A stretch of 64,000 bases of DNA from Diploscapter coronatus (Eukaryota > Nematoda > Chromadorea > Rhabditida > Rhabditidae): positions 4,355,249 through 4,419,248 of the forward strand of contig OZ038423.1 of the NCBI GenBank assembly GCA_964036155.1, written 5' to 3'. The translations under genes were made by a program, and so were the position numbers. The notes under the pieces were generated by a model that was not told where the DNA came from, ran no database searches, and saw only the letters and a list, made by a program, of their open reading frames with translations. Shown here piece after piece: positions 27,201 to 37,087 of the stretch. The number at the start of each line of letters is the position of its first letter. Position 1 is the first letter of the stretch.

Positions 27201-30200
27201 ATATTATTCTGAAATGCCTCAACGATAATGTTCATACGTACAAAAATAATGACCATATCCGCAAAAACAGTCTGAACATGACATATTTTACGTCTCAGGT
27301 CATCAGGGTCAGTTTTTTTCTGATTCACAGTTTCGGGCAGCGAGTAAATAAGCATTTGACGCAAGACTTAAACATTACCTGTGTTTATGATATTTGACTT
27401 TTAGTCTAACTATAGAAATTCGGCTTCGCAAATTTTCGATCACAAAATGGGCAGAAAAAAAGAAACTGAAGTATACTATAGACGCTCACACAATAATGAA
27501 ATCCCAAAATACTAATCTCAAGCAAATTCGAGAAAAAATCAGACATCCTAAATTTTCAACAAAAGTGCACCAAAATCCGTGGGCTGTGAATCATATTTTC
27601 GAAAATAAAGTAGGAGGATTTTCTGCGCAACTATATTATTATTATGTTCGGAAATTTATGAATGATAAATGATAAGATCGCAAGTCTCCATTATCAAGAT
27701 CCTTATCAGCTGCTTCTTTCTGGGAAGCTTAATTTTTGAGGATTAAGTTCTAGTGTTTGAATATTATTTGAATGGTATTATTTCATATATTCCATTCAAA
27801 TCTTTTCATTCATAATATTGAAATTTTCAACAAAAAAAAAAAGCATTGAAATTCTTCGAAGAAAAATACTGTAAATCTTTAAATCTGTTTGGAAATTTGC
27901 AGTGCGTTTTTCAGTCAAATGCGCCTTTTTCAAACATTGTTTTTGTCGAAATACAAATTGACTAACATCCATAAGAATTTGGCTGCAAATTTCGACAAAA
28001 TTTTGAGCGCTTACGAAAAACGTGAGCGTTTTAACAACGCGACTAATACCGAGAATTTTGAACAGTTGAACGGATTGCCAAAATTCGCACCAGTCATTTC
28101 CGGCTTTTTTGAAACCACACAGGGAAATTCATCGTAGTACATAGAATTGGACTATTTGGTGCGTAGAATCCCCCTCCCCGTGCCAAGTAGGGATTAAAAG
28201 TACGACGAAAATGGCCTACAGGCTGCGATTTTTCCTGCGAAATCGCATGGTTAAAGGAAATTTGAAAGAAAAAGAAGTTGTTGAAGCGATGAAAACTCCC
28301 GTCTTGTTTGCAAAGAGTCAAGGAAATTGGCAAGTGTCTGCGATTTTTTGTCTCATCTCTCAAGGTGGGTACGCGACGTCGCTGTCTGCGTTGTTTCTTC
28401 ATTCTCCAGCTTAGAGAGATAATAAAGCTAGAATCTATTCCGTACAAGAAAAGATAGGAAAATTATCAGTCTATGCATCGAATTCTACTTGAAAACATGA
28501 TAACAGGAAGCGATATGAGGGTGTTTAGCTAATTATTCGAGTTATAAAACTCGGATTGGAAAAGCGCATTTCCGGTTTGTGCAAATTGGTTCAAAGTACA
28601 CATTTTTTCGAGAAAAATGCAATATAACCAGCTGAAAAATTTATGATATTTTACATGAGATCTGCAGAAAAAAGCGAATTATTCAGTCTGTTAACCATGT
28701 GCTTCGAGAGCGTATTTTTCGGAGGGTTTCGAAAACTTTGAACCGTTTTCTTTGAACAGAGGAATGGTCAAGGGGAGTCAGAATTAAATTGATCTCTTTG
28801 CGCAAAGGGAAAATTGATGACATTTTACTTGTTTTCATCCGTTCGTGCCCACAAATGTTCAGCAGGTATGATGAAATGCCTGAACATTAGTCGGTGAAAC
28901 TTCAAAATTCAACAAACATGGCGGTATTTTTAGAATGTACAGTCTAAATATATCTCTAGCGATATCTGCTACACTAGAAAGTAAATTGGAAAAGGAAAAT
29001 GAAATTTGGCGAAGAAATAATTAGCAAATGTTAAAGATCGTCAAAGTTCATGTGAAAATTTGATAGCCAAAAAAACGAATTCTTGATTTTCCAAATGTTG
29101 GAGAATGAGGAATTTCCATATTTTGCTGATTCATTATGTGGTAATTAGTAATGATTAGGTGCATTTTCGTCACTCATTAAGTTGAAAAATCCTTACATCC
29201 AAACTATTCCGCATTTCATCCGTTTATTCAGAAAAGTTATGGAAAACTCTAATTTGTTAGAGATCCCGATGTAATATCAACATTATCCCTAATATCTAAT
29301 GTTGGATATGATGCAATATCGACGATAATTACCCCCACGCAACAAAAATTTACGAACAGTTGAGTGATTTCAGTAGACTAGCTAAGTCAAGCGTAGGAAA
29401 CACGAATAGATAAATCATAACAATATGCCGAAGGGTACTATATATAAGAATCCTGCGAGCATCTAAGATTAAATCTCTAGCAAAATATGAAGTTTGTTTC
29501 GAAAATGATATGACTTGGCACGTAAATTATTGAAAATAAGCCAGAAAAGTGAAATTTCAAAAGTTTAAAAATAACGAAAAATGGTTCTATGATCAATAGA
29601 ACAAAAAAGCATAACACAAAAACTTGCTCAACTATTATGTTTCGTTTCATCGCAGCCTTTCGAGAAATTAAAAATCTAATTTTAGTCTTTTATTCTTGAT
29701 CACCTGCGGAAATAATTATGCGAAATGTCATATTCCGACGAAAAATCGCAAGTTCGAAATGTGCTTTTTCTTAAATTTTCAAGTCAAGTTTTGCAAAGTA
29801 ATATTAATTTTTCTGCTCAAGTTATTAAATTATGAATCAAATTTTACATGATTAACCTGCATTTCAAGCATGGATGCTCATAATAATAACAAAGGTATTA
29901 AGCCATTTCAAAACTGACTATATATGGAAATCCGCCTATACCCAGTCGACTAACGATTAAAAAGTGAGCAATTCGTTGGAGATTTAAGATTAGTAACTGA
30001 AATGTGGGAAGCACTGCCTTTCATCCAGTGAAAGATAGTGCTATCTATTAAATATTAAAGAAAAATGTGTAAGGTTTGCAAACGATTCTTATATTTCATA
30101 TATATCACGTATCAAAACATGTCTGGAATACGGTCAATTAAAATTAATCAGTACCTTCTAAGCCATGCATCGTTCAGTTCTTATAAAACTTATCTTTAAG

Positions 30201-33200
30201 ACTTCGCATGATAAAGGATAGCCCCAAAAAGCAGCTGGGGATATGACACACAAAATCCGAAACCTTTGTTAGTAAGACTAGATTAGTGTCTAATCGGCCG
30301 CTTTAACAAAACTATTTTGATAAATTTTCAACATGTGGATTAGCAACATTATTTTCCCAAAGTGTGGTTTCTAGATTGTTCTCTGAAAGAATATTCGCTG
30401 ATCTTTCGCAAAATCGTGACTTTTCAATTTAAAAGAATCCATAAACTCTTTCAGAATTAGATCTTTCGAAAGTTGTGATATAGGTCTTCATAGTATGAAA
30501 CCCGAAATAAAACATTGAAATCACACTCAAATTATATATCAACCGATTTTTGGAGTATATATCCTTAATATATCAAATTTATAGGTCAATTAGTTTATGT
30601 AAAATGTGAAGGAGTTATCGTATTTAATGAATGAATTAACATTCTCAGAAATTAGCTAAGCACAATCATTTCTAAGTATTTCGTAGTAACGCGTTAACAT
30701 ATGAATATAAATGTTACGTGTTTCAAAATTAACTACTAACTCGAAAATGAGCGTTGTCTTGAGAGCTATTTTACAATGTGAAAAACGTTTCTGTCGATAA
30801 CTTGATAAGATATGGAATGATTCCACGATGGAAGCTGCAAAATGCTAATCCTGACGTCACAAGGAAAATGAACCTCGCGTTTCTTTTTGGCTTTTTAGCT
30901 AGAGTAATCTCTCTTTCTTCCTTAATACCATTTGGTCAGTTCGTATTGATCTATTTTTCCTCCTTTTGCAAACTAAGGATTTATTTACAAAAAATGTTCG
31001 TTTTCAACAAAGTTGATAAAAGAGCAAAAATTCATACAAAATTAAATTAATATCATTTATTGAAACTAAACAAAAATCTAAAATGACAATTATCCTGGAT
31101 TCGCTCCATCTCCATCTTGACGTAAATTTCTTTGCGGTTGGTTCTAAAATCAATAAATTAATTGATAATCTAAACTAAAAACGAGGTGCCTGAGTTTCCA
31201 ATTTTTTTAGCCGTCTGTCCAGTTTTAGGTTCTCTGGAATATCAATGTTTCATCCTAGATCTTCATGAAAAATTTTACTAAATTACCTTGTTCTATTTTT
31301 CTAATTTTAACATACGAGAAATATGACAGCAGAACGGTTGGTATAACGTAGTAGGTGTGCTTGTTTACAATTATTATGTAGCACAGATTACGCAGTCCCT
31401 AAAATAAGTTTTTTTTTACAAGTTGGGCTCTGAACCTGCCTTGAATGAGAACCACTTTCCGAAGAATGATTCTTGAACGATAGCTGACTCTCGACTCGAA
31501 ATAATTCCGATAGCAGATAATAAGTATGATGTTGGACGAACAATAGTGTAATCAATAGGTGTATAGACGATTGTTTTCAAAATGCCGAACATTTAGAAAA
31601 TTATGGCTGATCGCAAATTTCAATCAACGCTTGAAAATTAAAACTCTTCTCGACTCGCTAAAGCAATGAAAGATAAGAAAGTCGCTAACGTTACTCAGTA
31701 TTTTCAATGCCTTATGAACAAAAGGGGGTCTCCGTCGAGGTTCTTTTTATGGTTAGATTGTTGTTGGTTAGTATAAGCGGTTTCAGTGAACAAATTTACA
31801 ACGAACAATTATTAACACAATTTTATTTGAGAACATCAACCGCTCAATCGCAGTTAAATCTCACACAACCGAAAGGGGCAGGAAAAGGCTCTAAGAGGAT
31901 AGATTAGAGAAATTTTAAAAGAAATATAAAATAGGGTGCATTTCTGCACACCTTATGTGTTATTTGAAGCATTGATTTATTATACTTTGGTAAGATATTT
32001 CGAATAAAAAATCATATTTATTTAATCAAAATAAAACAAACAAACATACGCTTGTTGAGTAAATTCGTTCATGAGTTTTTACTGTCACCACATTCCGATG
32101 ATTCCTCAACTATCCCATCTGTAATACATGATCATTATTTCGCGGATTGCTGCCTAAATATCATATTTGAATGATAATAATATTTACTCAAAATAGTTTA
32201 GCTCACCTTGAGGTTGATGAACAATAAGAGTTCTTTCCTGCACGAGATGCATTCTTTCCATCTCTCTTCTCCACAATTCTTCCTTTTCCAACTCTTCCTT
32301 TCGAATCCTTTAACGAAAGGCTTCAATTTTTAATGTGCTGCTGAAGTTAGTCCTGAAATCATTTAACCTCGGAGATTTTCTTCCATTATACGTTCTTCAG
32401 TGAATCTCTGATCTTGCTCCAAAAATCTTTGCGGAAATGGTTCATTTGTTTATGTCCGATTTTGATCTGTTCTCTTTTATTATCACAACAGCTGCAGATA
32501 GGGTAATAACAACACCCAGACTAAAAATTAACGTCATCATTATGAGATACTTAAAATGAGAAGAATGTTATACTACATGTTTGACTCAGGAAGTGGAAAT
32601 GTTAAAGAATATATGTATTTATTGACTTAAGTGGTTTCAAGTATATGATGCGAGCCTCATTAATTTCAATACTTATTAGTTAAAACTTTTAAAGATTCTA
32701 AGTGCTTCATACTCGATTATCTTATGGATTATCAATTATTTAGTCATATAATGCTCGAAAAATGGCATAAATTCAAGCATGCAAAATATAAAACTAAAAT
32801 AAGCGTAAATATCATCTGATAAAGAAAAAGAACTTAGTCGAGATTATTCAAACTGAGTTATTAATGAGCTAAATAAACTATTCAAGCAATCGAAAACCAC
32901 AAGAAAAGAATTGTTTCGGTTTCAGAGACCGAGTGCCGTTTGTGTTCACGAGCGAGATGTTCTTCGTGATCAACGGAGGCAGGAATCAGGCGACCGAGTC
33001 TTACCAGACATTCATCGACTACTGCTGCAAGGCGTTCAACTGCTTGCGGAGAAACAGGACTAATCTCACAAACCTGCTCCGAATGGTAATCAAAATTAAA
33101 TTTGTATCACTATGTATGAAGAAAATAAGTCCATCTTGACAGGAAAAGGTTGTACTTCATTAAAATGCTAGCCCGTTTTAAAGACAATCGTTTGAAAAAT

Positions 33201-36200
33201 TTATTATGTTCTCAAGATGCCAAAATTTTAATAGAACATATTTTCTCATAAAATAAGATTTTTTAAATTATCATATTTTTATTTAGATGGCATGCTCCGA
33301 CGTTCCGGGAATAAACATGGACTCCCTCGCATTCGTCGAGAAGAATCTCATGTTGGATTTGAGCGAAACGAATGCCACGATGCAGTTTACAGAAATGATT
33401 CAGGTTTTGGGAATTACTTTTATTTTTGATAAAAGAAATATTTGAGTCGTCCTTGAAATCATTGTCAACAAGGTTGAACTTCGTTGCGCACACTCTGGCT
33501 CAGTTCATGTCGTCCAGTTCGAGTTTCACAAAGAAGGACAACAGTTCGCTTTCATTCATTCCACAACTTTATACGTAAGAATATTCCAATTTTTATTAAT
33601 TTCTGAGATTTCTTTTCAAAGTTTTAATGAAATATTTTACTAGCTAGAGAAGTTTAACATTTTATCACTGAAATCCAAAATACAATAGTAATCCTCCAGA
33701 GACTTTGACAAGTTTCGATCTAAAGTTTTACACTGATCTGCCAATTTGGATATTGTTTAGTTTATTGAAATCTTGATAAATTTGACGGATTTCCATTTCA
33801 GAATCCAGACAGACGGTCGAATAAAAGACGTCAGAGTTCGTGGATTCGAGAAGCGGAATTCGCCGAGCAAAGTTTATGTATGCCATTTCTGCTCAGATAA
33901 ATTTACAGTATCGACTAGATCTTTGAATGTTTAATTCAGATCTATCCCTGAATTCTATTATATTTTCGACAAGATTTCGATTTTCAGCTGTACAAAATCG
34001 AAGTCGTCCGGGAAAACATCTCCGTGCCGCATTTCGTCTATCGGTCATTCGCTGAATTCGAAGAGCTCCATGAGAAATTGAGGAAAAGGTGAGATTTAAA
34101 AAAAAAATTATATATATTTTGAAACTTGGAGGTTCATTAAAAATTAAGCGTCTTTTTATTTGGACCAATGCAAATTTTTCAAAAAATCGACTTTGCCGTG
34201 TTCCAAAACATGGTTTTTTGGTGTCGCATATGTTCATGTTCACTTTTCATATTTTGAACGTCAATGTTTTGTTTCGAAGAAAAAAGTGATGCACAACAAT
34301 TGTTGAGTCTGAAAGGCTACTGACCAGTGGAAAGGGGCAAATGTTGTCGAATAGAGCAGAAATGAGAAATTTCTTCCTTATTTTCCTGAGGATATGAAGA
34401 ACAAACTACGCACTTCCAATGAAATGGACTGATTTGATCCATTATCCATTATGTTGATCAAAAATAAACAAATACGATGATTTATTATCAAATTCAATCT
34501 TCACTGAGATTTCGAAACTTTTTCCTATTTTATAGAGCACTTTCCGTGAATTTTGTCATGATAAAACAACGTCAGATGACTAAAAATCACAATATCTAGA
34601 AAATAAAAATAAGCACAACATAGTAGAATGAAAGATAAAGGCTGGAAAGGAAAAGAGACTATTTTCCAGATTTCCAATGATGCAGTTGTCGGTCCCTTCG
34701 GGAGGCAGTCGAATGCGGTCGAATGTGCGTGCAGCCGCCCACAAACGCATGTCCGATATCGAGCTCTACCTCAGGAATCTCTTCAGTCAACCCAACGAAA
34801 TTCGACAGGTAGTATCATTTGTTTTTCAAATTCTCGCAATAATTTTTACATTTGATCTTCTTTCATAGAAGTTTCCTGCTTTTCTATTATTATTTCCTGT
34901 ATGGAGTGGTTCTAATGAGATTTTTGGAAGGATGATCTTCATCTATTACAATTCAAGAATGATGCTGCAATACTTGAAAATTAAAAAAAAATGCCCCAAT
35001 AATTTTGTCTTTAGTAGTTCATTTTCTTTCAAAACTGTTTGAAAATTTCTTCAAAAATCATGTAGAAGGTGTGCCATTTGTGTTTTCGTCAGAAAAATCA
35101 CATGGTCGATTGTTTCAGGAAGAGAATAAATTTGTTTAGTTTTATGCTCTTCCTTGAAGACATTTTGGAAGAGCACAAAGTGGTGCCGCTTTCGACAAGG
35201 AAAACACGAAATTAGGGTGAAAAAGTGAGAAGGGAAGAATCGAGATGAGTTGACGTGAGATTGAAAGGTCTATCTACTTGTTTCTCTGTCGTTGAGTTGA
35301 TGCTTCATGAGTGGAACTTCCTGGAGCATCGAGTCATTGTTTCGACCAACTTTATAGAAATTGTTCTGTGTCGGCTCGGAATATTTTATTCAAGATTCAT
35401 CTTATCATTTGCCTCATGCGAAAAGTTTCATTCGTGATGAAGTCTTTTTTCAAAGGCAGACTTTTCTATGAATTAGAAAAAAGTTATTTGATCGCTAATT
35501 AGAAAATTTGACAGAAATATTCAGTCTCTTATTCTTCGGAAAACAACAAATATTTCGATAGTTTTTGAACGCTTTCATCCTACTCCAATTTCATTTTCTA
35601 TTCATGAAAATTAGAAAATCGTATGAAAGTTCCAAGACCATTTTTCAAAGGAAAGATGCAGGATAGTAACTTCCTTAGATGGGAGAAAGAAGGGCTATTT
35701 TAATACTTTCTTTTTATAATGCTTTCTTTCTCTGAGAGCTTTCTGATCTTTCGTTCAAATGATTTAGACAGCTTCAAAAATTCGAATCTACTTTTTATTT
35801 ATTTTTATTTCAGTGCGATTTGGTCTACACATTTTTCCATTCGATATTACGCGACAACAAAAACGATTCATCGTCGACAGGTAGAATTTTACATTTCGCA
35901 AAATAGTTTTGATTTTTCTCTCAAATTTGCAGAGTTTTAGCATTTTGAAAAGATGAAATTATTTTTGCAAAAAAGTTAAATATAAAGATGAAATTTTGTT
36001 TCAGAGGACGAAAACATGGATCGAAGTCAGTGCCAAGTGTTTTTGAAGATCAGTCACAACAGCATCCAACAGAAGCTAAATGTTTTCGTTGGTAAGGAAA
36101 AATCTATCTTTTGCTATTTTGGAAATACACATATTCAAGAATTCACATTGGAAATTAAAACGTTTCTCTTGACATAATTCTCATCATATCTTTCCATTTT

Positions 36201-37087
36201 TCATTCCAACAAGTCATTTGAAAGTTTAAAAAATTTAATTTTCAGGTCACGTCAAGAATCTAGCGATGCTACCAACGAATGCTGCCCCAGACGCCTATGT
36301 CAAAGTCTACTTGAGGCCAGGTAAACTCAACTTTGCCTTGAATCTTCTAAAATTCTCTTTTAAGATCCGCAAAATTTTTCGAAACGAAAGACGAACATCG
36401 TTAAGTCGTCGCAAAACCCGACTTTCAATCAGGAGGTACGATTTAAGAAAAAATGAATTCAGATGAAAACAAATATTGCAATTTGAGAAAGAAAATCAGC
36501 TTTTGCTAGCATAGAAAGAATGGACATGAAATCCTACCATAACAGAATCTAGCCTTTTCCTTCCTATAGTTTGCTCCCTTTTCTTTCTTTCCTTCCGTTT
36601 TTCTAAAAATCAGGTATTTTCGGAATCGCCAAATATTGGATTTTTTCATTTACATCCAAAATGTCAGATTTTGTTTACTATCAAAATCTATTCTTACAAT
36701 TTTCAGCTGTCCTACGATCATTTCCCCGTGGATTTGCTGTCGACTCGGGTGCTCGAGGTCTCGGTTTGGAACAACGGCGGTCTCATGGACAACCACAAAA
36801 TGTACATGGTAAGAATTTTGTTTTTGTTTATTTATTTAAACTAGCATCTTTAATAATAAGAAGAAATGACTCCTTATCGAATATTTTTTCTAAGAGCGAT
36901 AAAGTTGACCGATACAATTTTTATAACAAGATCGATTGAATAACTAGCGAATAAAATTTCCTTGACCAGTTTAGCTTTCCCTTCCTTTCAGGTCTACATT
37001 CCTCTAGTTCGTTTGAGTGCAATTCCGGATGATCGAAAGGGCATTCGGACCGTCGAAAAGTGGTATCCTTGCGAGAAAAATATCTAA
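6291..37087 (+). CDS. piki-1: Class II phosphatidylinositol 3-kinase (PI3K-C2, piki-1 type)
   Basis: Forty-three exons sum to 4932 nt, about 1643 aa, the usual class II PI3K length. Order: a UIM-like helix (DLELAIEQS, residues 12-20); clathrin-box-like LIRFD and LIDLN; His-rich and proline-rich linkers (PPPRPPKPP); Ras-binding domain about 385-485; C2 about 620-800; helical domain about 820-1000; kinase about 1040-1330; PX about 1380-1478; second C2 about 1505-1643. Catalytic signatures are intact: GIGDRHNDN (about residue 1204) and HIDFGKYMG (about 1222). The activation loop continues as RRDRVPF after the giant intron, matching the class II pattern. Known members make PI3P or PI(3,4)P2 on endosomes, and in C. 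elegans piki-1 acts in phagosome and endosome maturation. The intron at 13396-13438 is GC-AG. Key exons: 6291-6346, 7687-7810, 9926-10047, 12294-12435, 16026-16199, 16592-16780, 16948-17136, 17750-17884, 18049-18178, 18284-18420, 18613-18782, 32926-33085, 33287-33403, 33447-33574, 33988-34088, 34670-34808, 36707-36808, 36992-37087. The junction into 9926 is the least certain; a mini-exon ending at 9609 is an alternative. Confidence 0.95.
6347..7686 (+). other. First intron of the PI 3-kinase, no gene seen
   Basis: This 1.3-kb intron separates the exon with the UIM-like motif from the rest of the gene. It is AT-rich with T-runs and holds no coding exon that I can support. Two small inverted repeats are visible, around 6718-6738 (GATCGTT...AACGATC) and 6908-6934 (CTGCTGAAGA with TTCCAGCAG). 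First introns of nematode genes often carry enhancers, but no specific motif is recognised here. Confidence 0.4.
9652..9842. mobile_element. MITE-like foldback element in a PI 3-kinase intron
   Basis: The ends are inverted copies of each other: GGCTTTTTGAATAGTTCAT on the left and, on the opposite strand at the right, GGCTTCTTTGAATAGTTCAT. A second, looser inverted pair (GGTTAGGGG... and ...CCTCTAACC) lies inside. The element is about 191 bases with no coding capacity. The 8 bases flanking each end (GTTTAGTG and TTTTAATG) match at 6 of 8 positions, which could be an eroded 8-bp target duplication. It is non-autonomous and the superfamily is uncertain. Confidence 0.65.
11390..11480. mobile_element. 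Short hairpin MITE with 8-bp target-site duplication
   Basis: This 91-base element has terminal inverted repeats GGCTCCTAGAAAAA followed by nearly matching CACCGG blocks, about 22 bases in all. It is flanked on both sides by the direct repeat CAGAAAGA (11382-11389 and 11481-11488). Perfect 8-bp duplications are typical of hAT-type transposition. It sits in the intron after the exon ending at 11333, between splice sites, with no coding capacity. The intact duplication and good terminal repeats suggest a fairly recent insertion. Confidence 0.8.
19085..19418 (-). CDS. Nested small secreted protein (75 aa)
   Basis: Three exons (19418-19346, 19278-19211, 19171-19085) join in phase to 75 codons plus stop. 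The start [20 protein letters not shown] is a signal peptide, with cleavage probably near NKA. The mature part is a short charged helical peptide ([15 protein letters not shown], then [20 protein letters not shown]). The ATG lies two bases after a CTTTTAG acceptor, consistent with spliced-leader addition. Just downstream (about 19035-18980) is another helix-like frame ([18 protein letters not shown]) preceded by a TTCAG site. The in-frame TGA sits exactly at the possible donor, so either the protein ends here or a former fourth exon has been cut off. Family unknown; the size and signal peptide suggest a secreted factor. It lies inside the PI 3-kinase intron, antisense. Confidence 0.6.
19737..20281 (-). 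CDS. Nested small membrane/coiled-coil protein, copy A (start unresolved)
   Basis: Three phase-compatible open exons: about 20281-20117, 20018-19928 and 19879-19737 (stop TAA). The first encodes a hydrophobic [11 protein letters not shown] followed by IVTRPL. The second encodes [18 protein letters not shown], a membrane segment followed by a basic patch. The third encodes a heptad-like coiled coil ([20 protein letters not shown]) and a basic tail. Layout, exon phases and the KIEQ junction match copy B at 31175-31592, 11 kb away in the same intron. No in-frame ATG is found at the position aligned with the start of copy B, so this copy may use another start or be decaying. Function unknown. Confidence 0.5.
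20757..20849 (-). CDS. Possible 30-aa signal-peptide micro-frame
   Basis: The minus strand reads [18 protein letters not shown] and then a short polar tail to a TGA at 20757-20759. The N-terminus has the composition of a signal peptide, and the segment is GC-richer than the surrounding intron. It could be a first exon whose downstream partner is not seen, a micropeptide, or chance. No supporting splice donor was found. Confidence 0.22.
   Translation of the reverse strand: MYLLIFALCFLLFPSSPDTCVSQVIDAEDI
21199..23028 (-). CDS. Nested secreted peptide-precursor-like protein (119 aa)
   Basis: Four exons (23028-23008, 22965-22885, 21639-21503, 21319-21199) sum to exactly 120 codons including stop. 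The first two encode a signal peptide: MRFTPTK then [17 protein letters not shown]. The third and fourth encode a polar Ser/Asn-rich spacer, a basic site [12 protein letters not shown] that a proprotein convertase could cut, and a conserved-looking C-terminal segment with [16 protein letters not shown] and [16 protein letters not shown]. The signal-spacer-dibasic-peptide layout is that of a neuropeptide or growth-factor precursor; this is inference and no named family is recognised. The 1.2-kb intron between exons 2 and 3 makes that junction the weakest link. It lies inside the PI 3-kinase intron, antisense. Confidence 0.6.
23029..31174. other. Gene-poor AT-rich part of the giant intron
   Basis: No exon chain could be supported here. 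Short open frames occur (for example around 26166-26393, 27394-27672, 27889-28137 and 30778-31050 on the plus strand, and 26457-26657 on the minus strand), but none has a partner exon, signal or domain. The sequence shows frequent A or T runs of 3-6 bases, often about ten bases apart (for example 27900-28060 and 29040-29110). A GC-richer block with CpG clusters lies at about 28140-28430. Confidence 0.5.
31175..31592 (-). CDS. Nested small membrane/coiled-coil protein, copy B (107 aa)
   Basis: Three exons (31592-31440, 31398-31287, 31233-31175) total 324 bases, 108 codons including TAG. The N-terminus is [12 protein letters not shown] then [15 protein letters not shown]. The middle exon holds a strongly hydrophobic membrane stretch ([12 protein letters not shown]) followed by basic KIRKIEQ. 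The last exon is a short coiled coil ([11 protein letters not shown]). The first intron needs a GC donor (AAG/GCAGGT); with the nearby GT the frame stops at once. Phases and layout match copy A at 19737-20281, so the two are paralogues. No known family is recognised; a small membrane-anchored protein with a coiled-coil tail is the best description. Antisense to the host kinase gene. Confidence 0.6.
32069..32540 (-). pseudogene. Third membrane/coiled-coil gene or remnant (C)
   Basis: From the ATG at 32538-32540 the minus strand encodes a membrane anchor ([20 protein letters not shown]) and a basic tail ([11 protein letters not shown]), then meets TGA at 32442-32444. One base out of frame, coding continues as an acidic/Gln-rich helix ([18 protein letters not shown]). 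The next exon (32307-32207) encodes a strong coiled coil ([18 protein letters not shown]), and the last (32118-32069) an acidic end ([10 protein letters not shown]). The total exon length is divisible by three, yet the middle is out of frame, so two compensating shifts, an unseen splice, or sequence errors are needed. The layout resembles copies A and B. It ends only about 385 bases before the kinase acceptor at 32925. Confidence 0.42.

Larger units (their letters stand above)
18783..32925 (+). other. 14.1-kb intron splitting the PI 3-kinase activation loop
   Basis: The donor AG/GTGCGC follows the codons for AAGFR and the acceptor TTTCAG precedes those for RDRVPF, so the intron is phase 2 and lies between the DFG motif and the substrate-specificity part of the activation loop. 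All other introns of the gene are below about 1.4 kb. The intron contains several minus-strand small genes or remnants, at 19085-19418, 19737-20281, 21199-23028, 31175-31592 and 32069-32540, plus about 8 kb of AT-rich DNA with frequent short A and T runs. Because kinase function needs both sides, the intron must be spliced out efficiently. Confidence 0.9.

Noticed and set aside
27394..28137. Two plus-strand open frames of 92 and 82 codons in the giant intron
   Set aside because: They look somewhat protein-like but lack partner exons, signal or domain, and lie in A/T-run-rich DNA where such frames arise by chance.
30778..31050. 90-codon plus-strand frame with a hydrophobic stretch
   Set aside because: No splice sites or homology, and it lies just beyond the 3' end of antisense gene B. 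Not supported.
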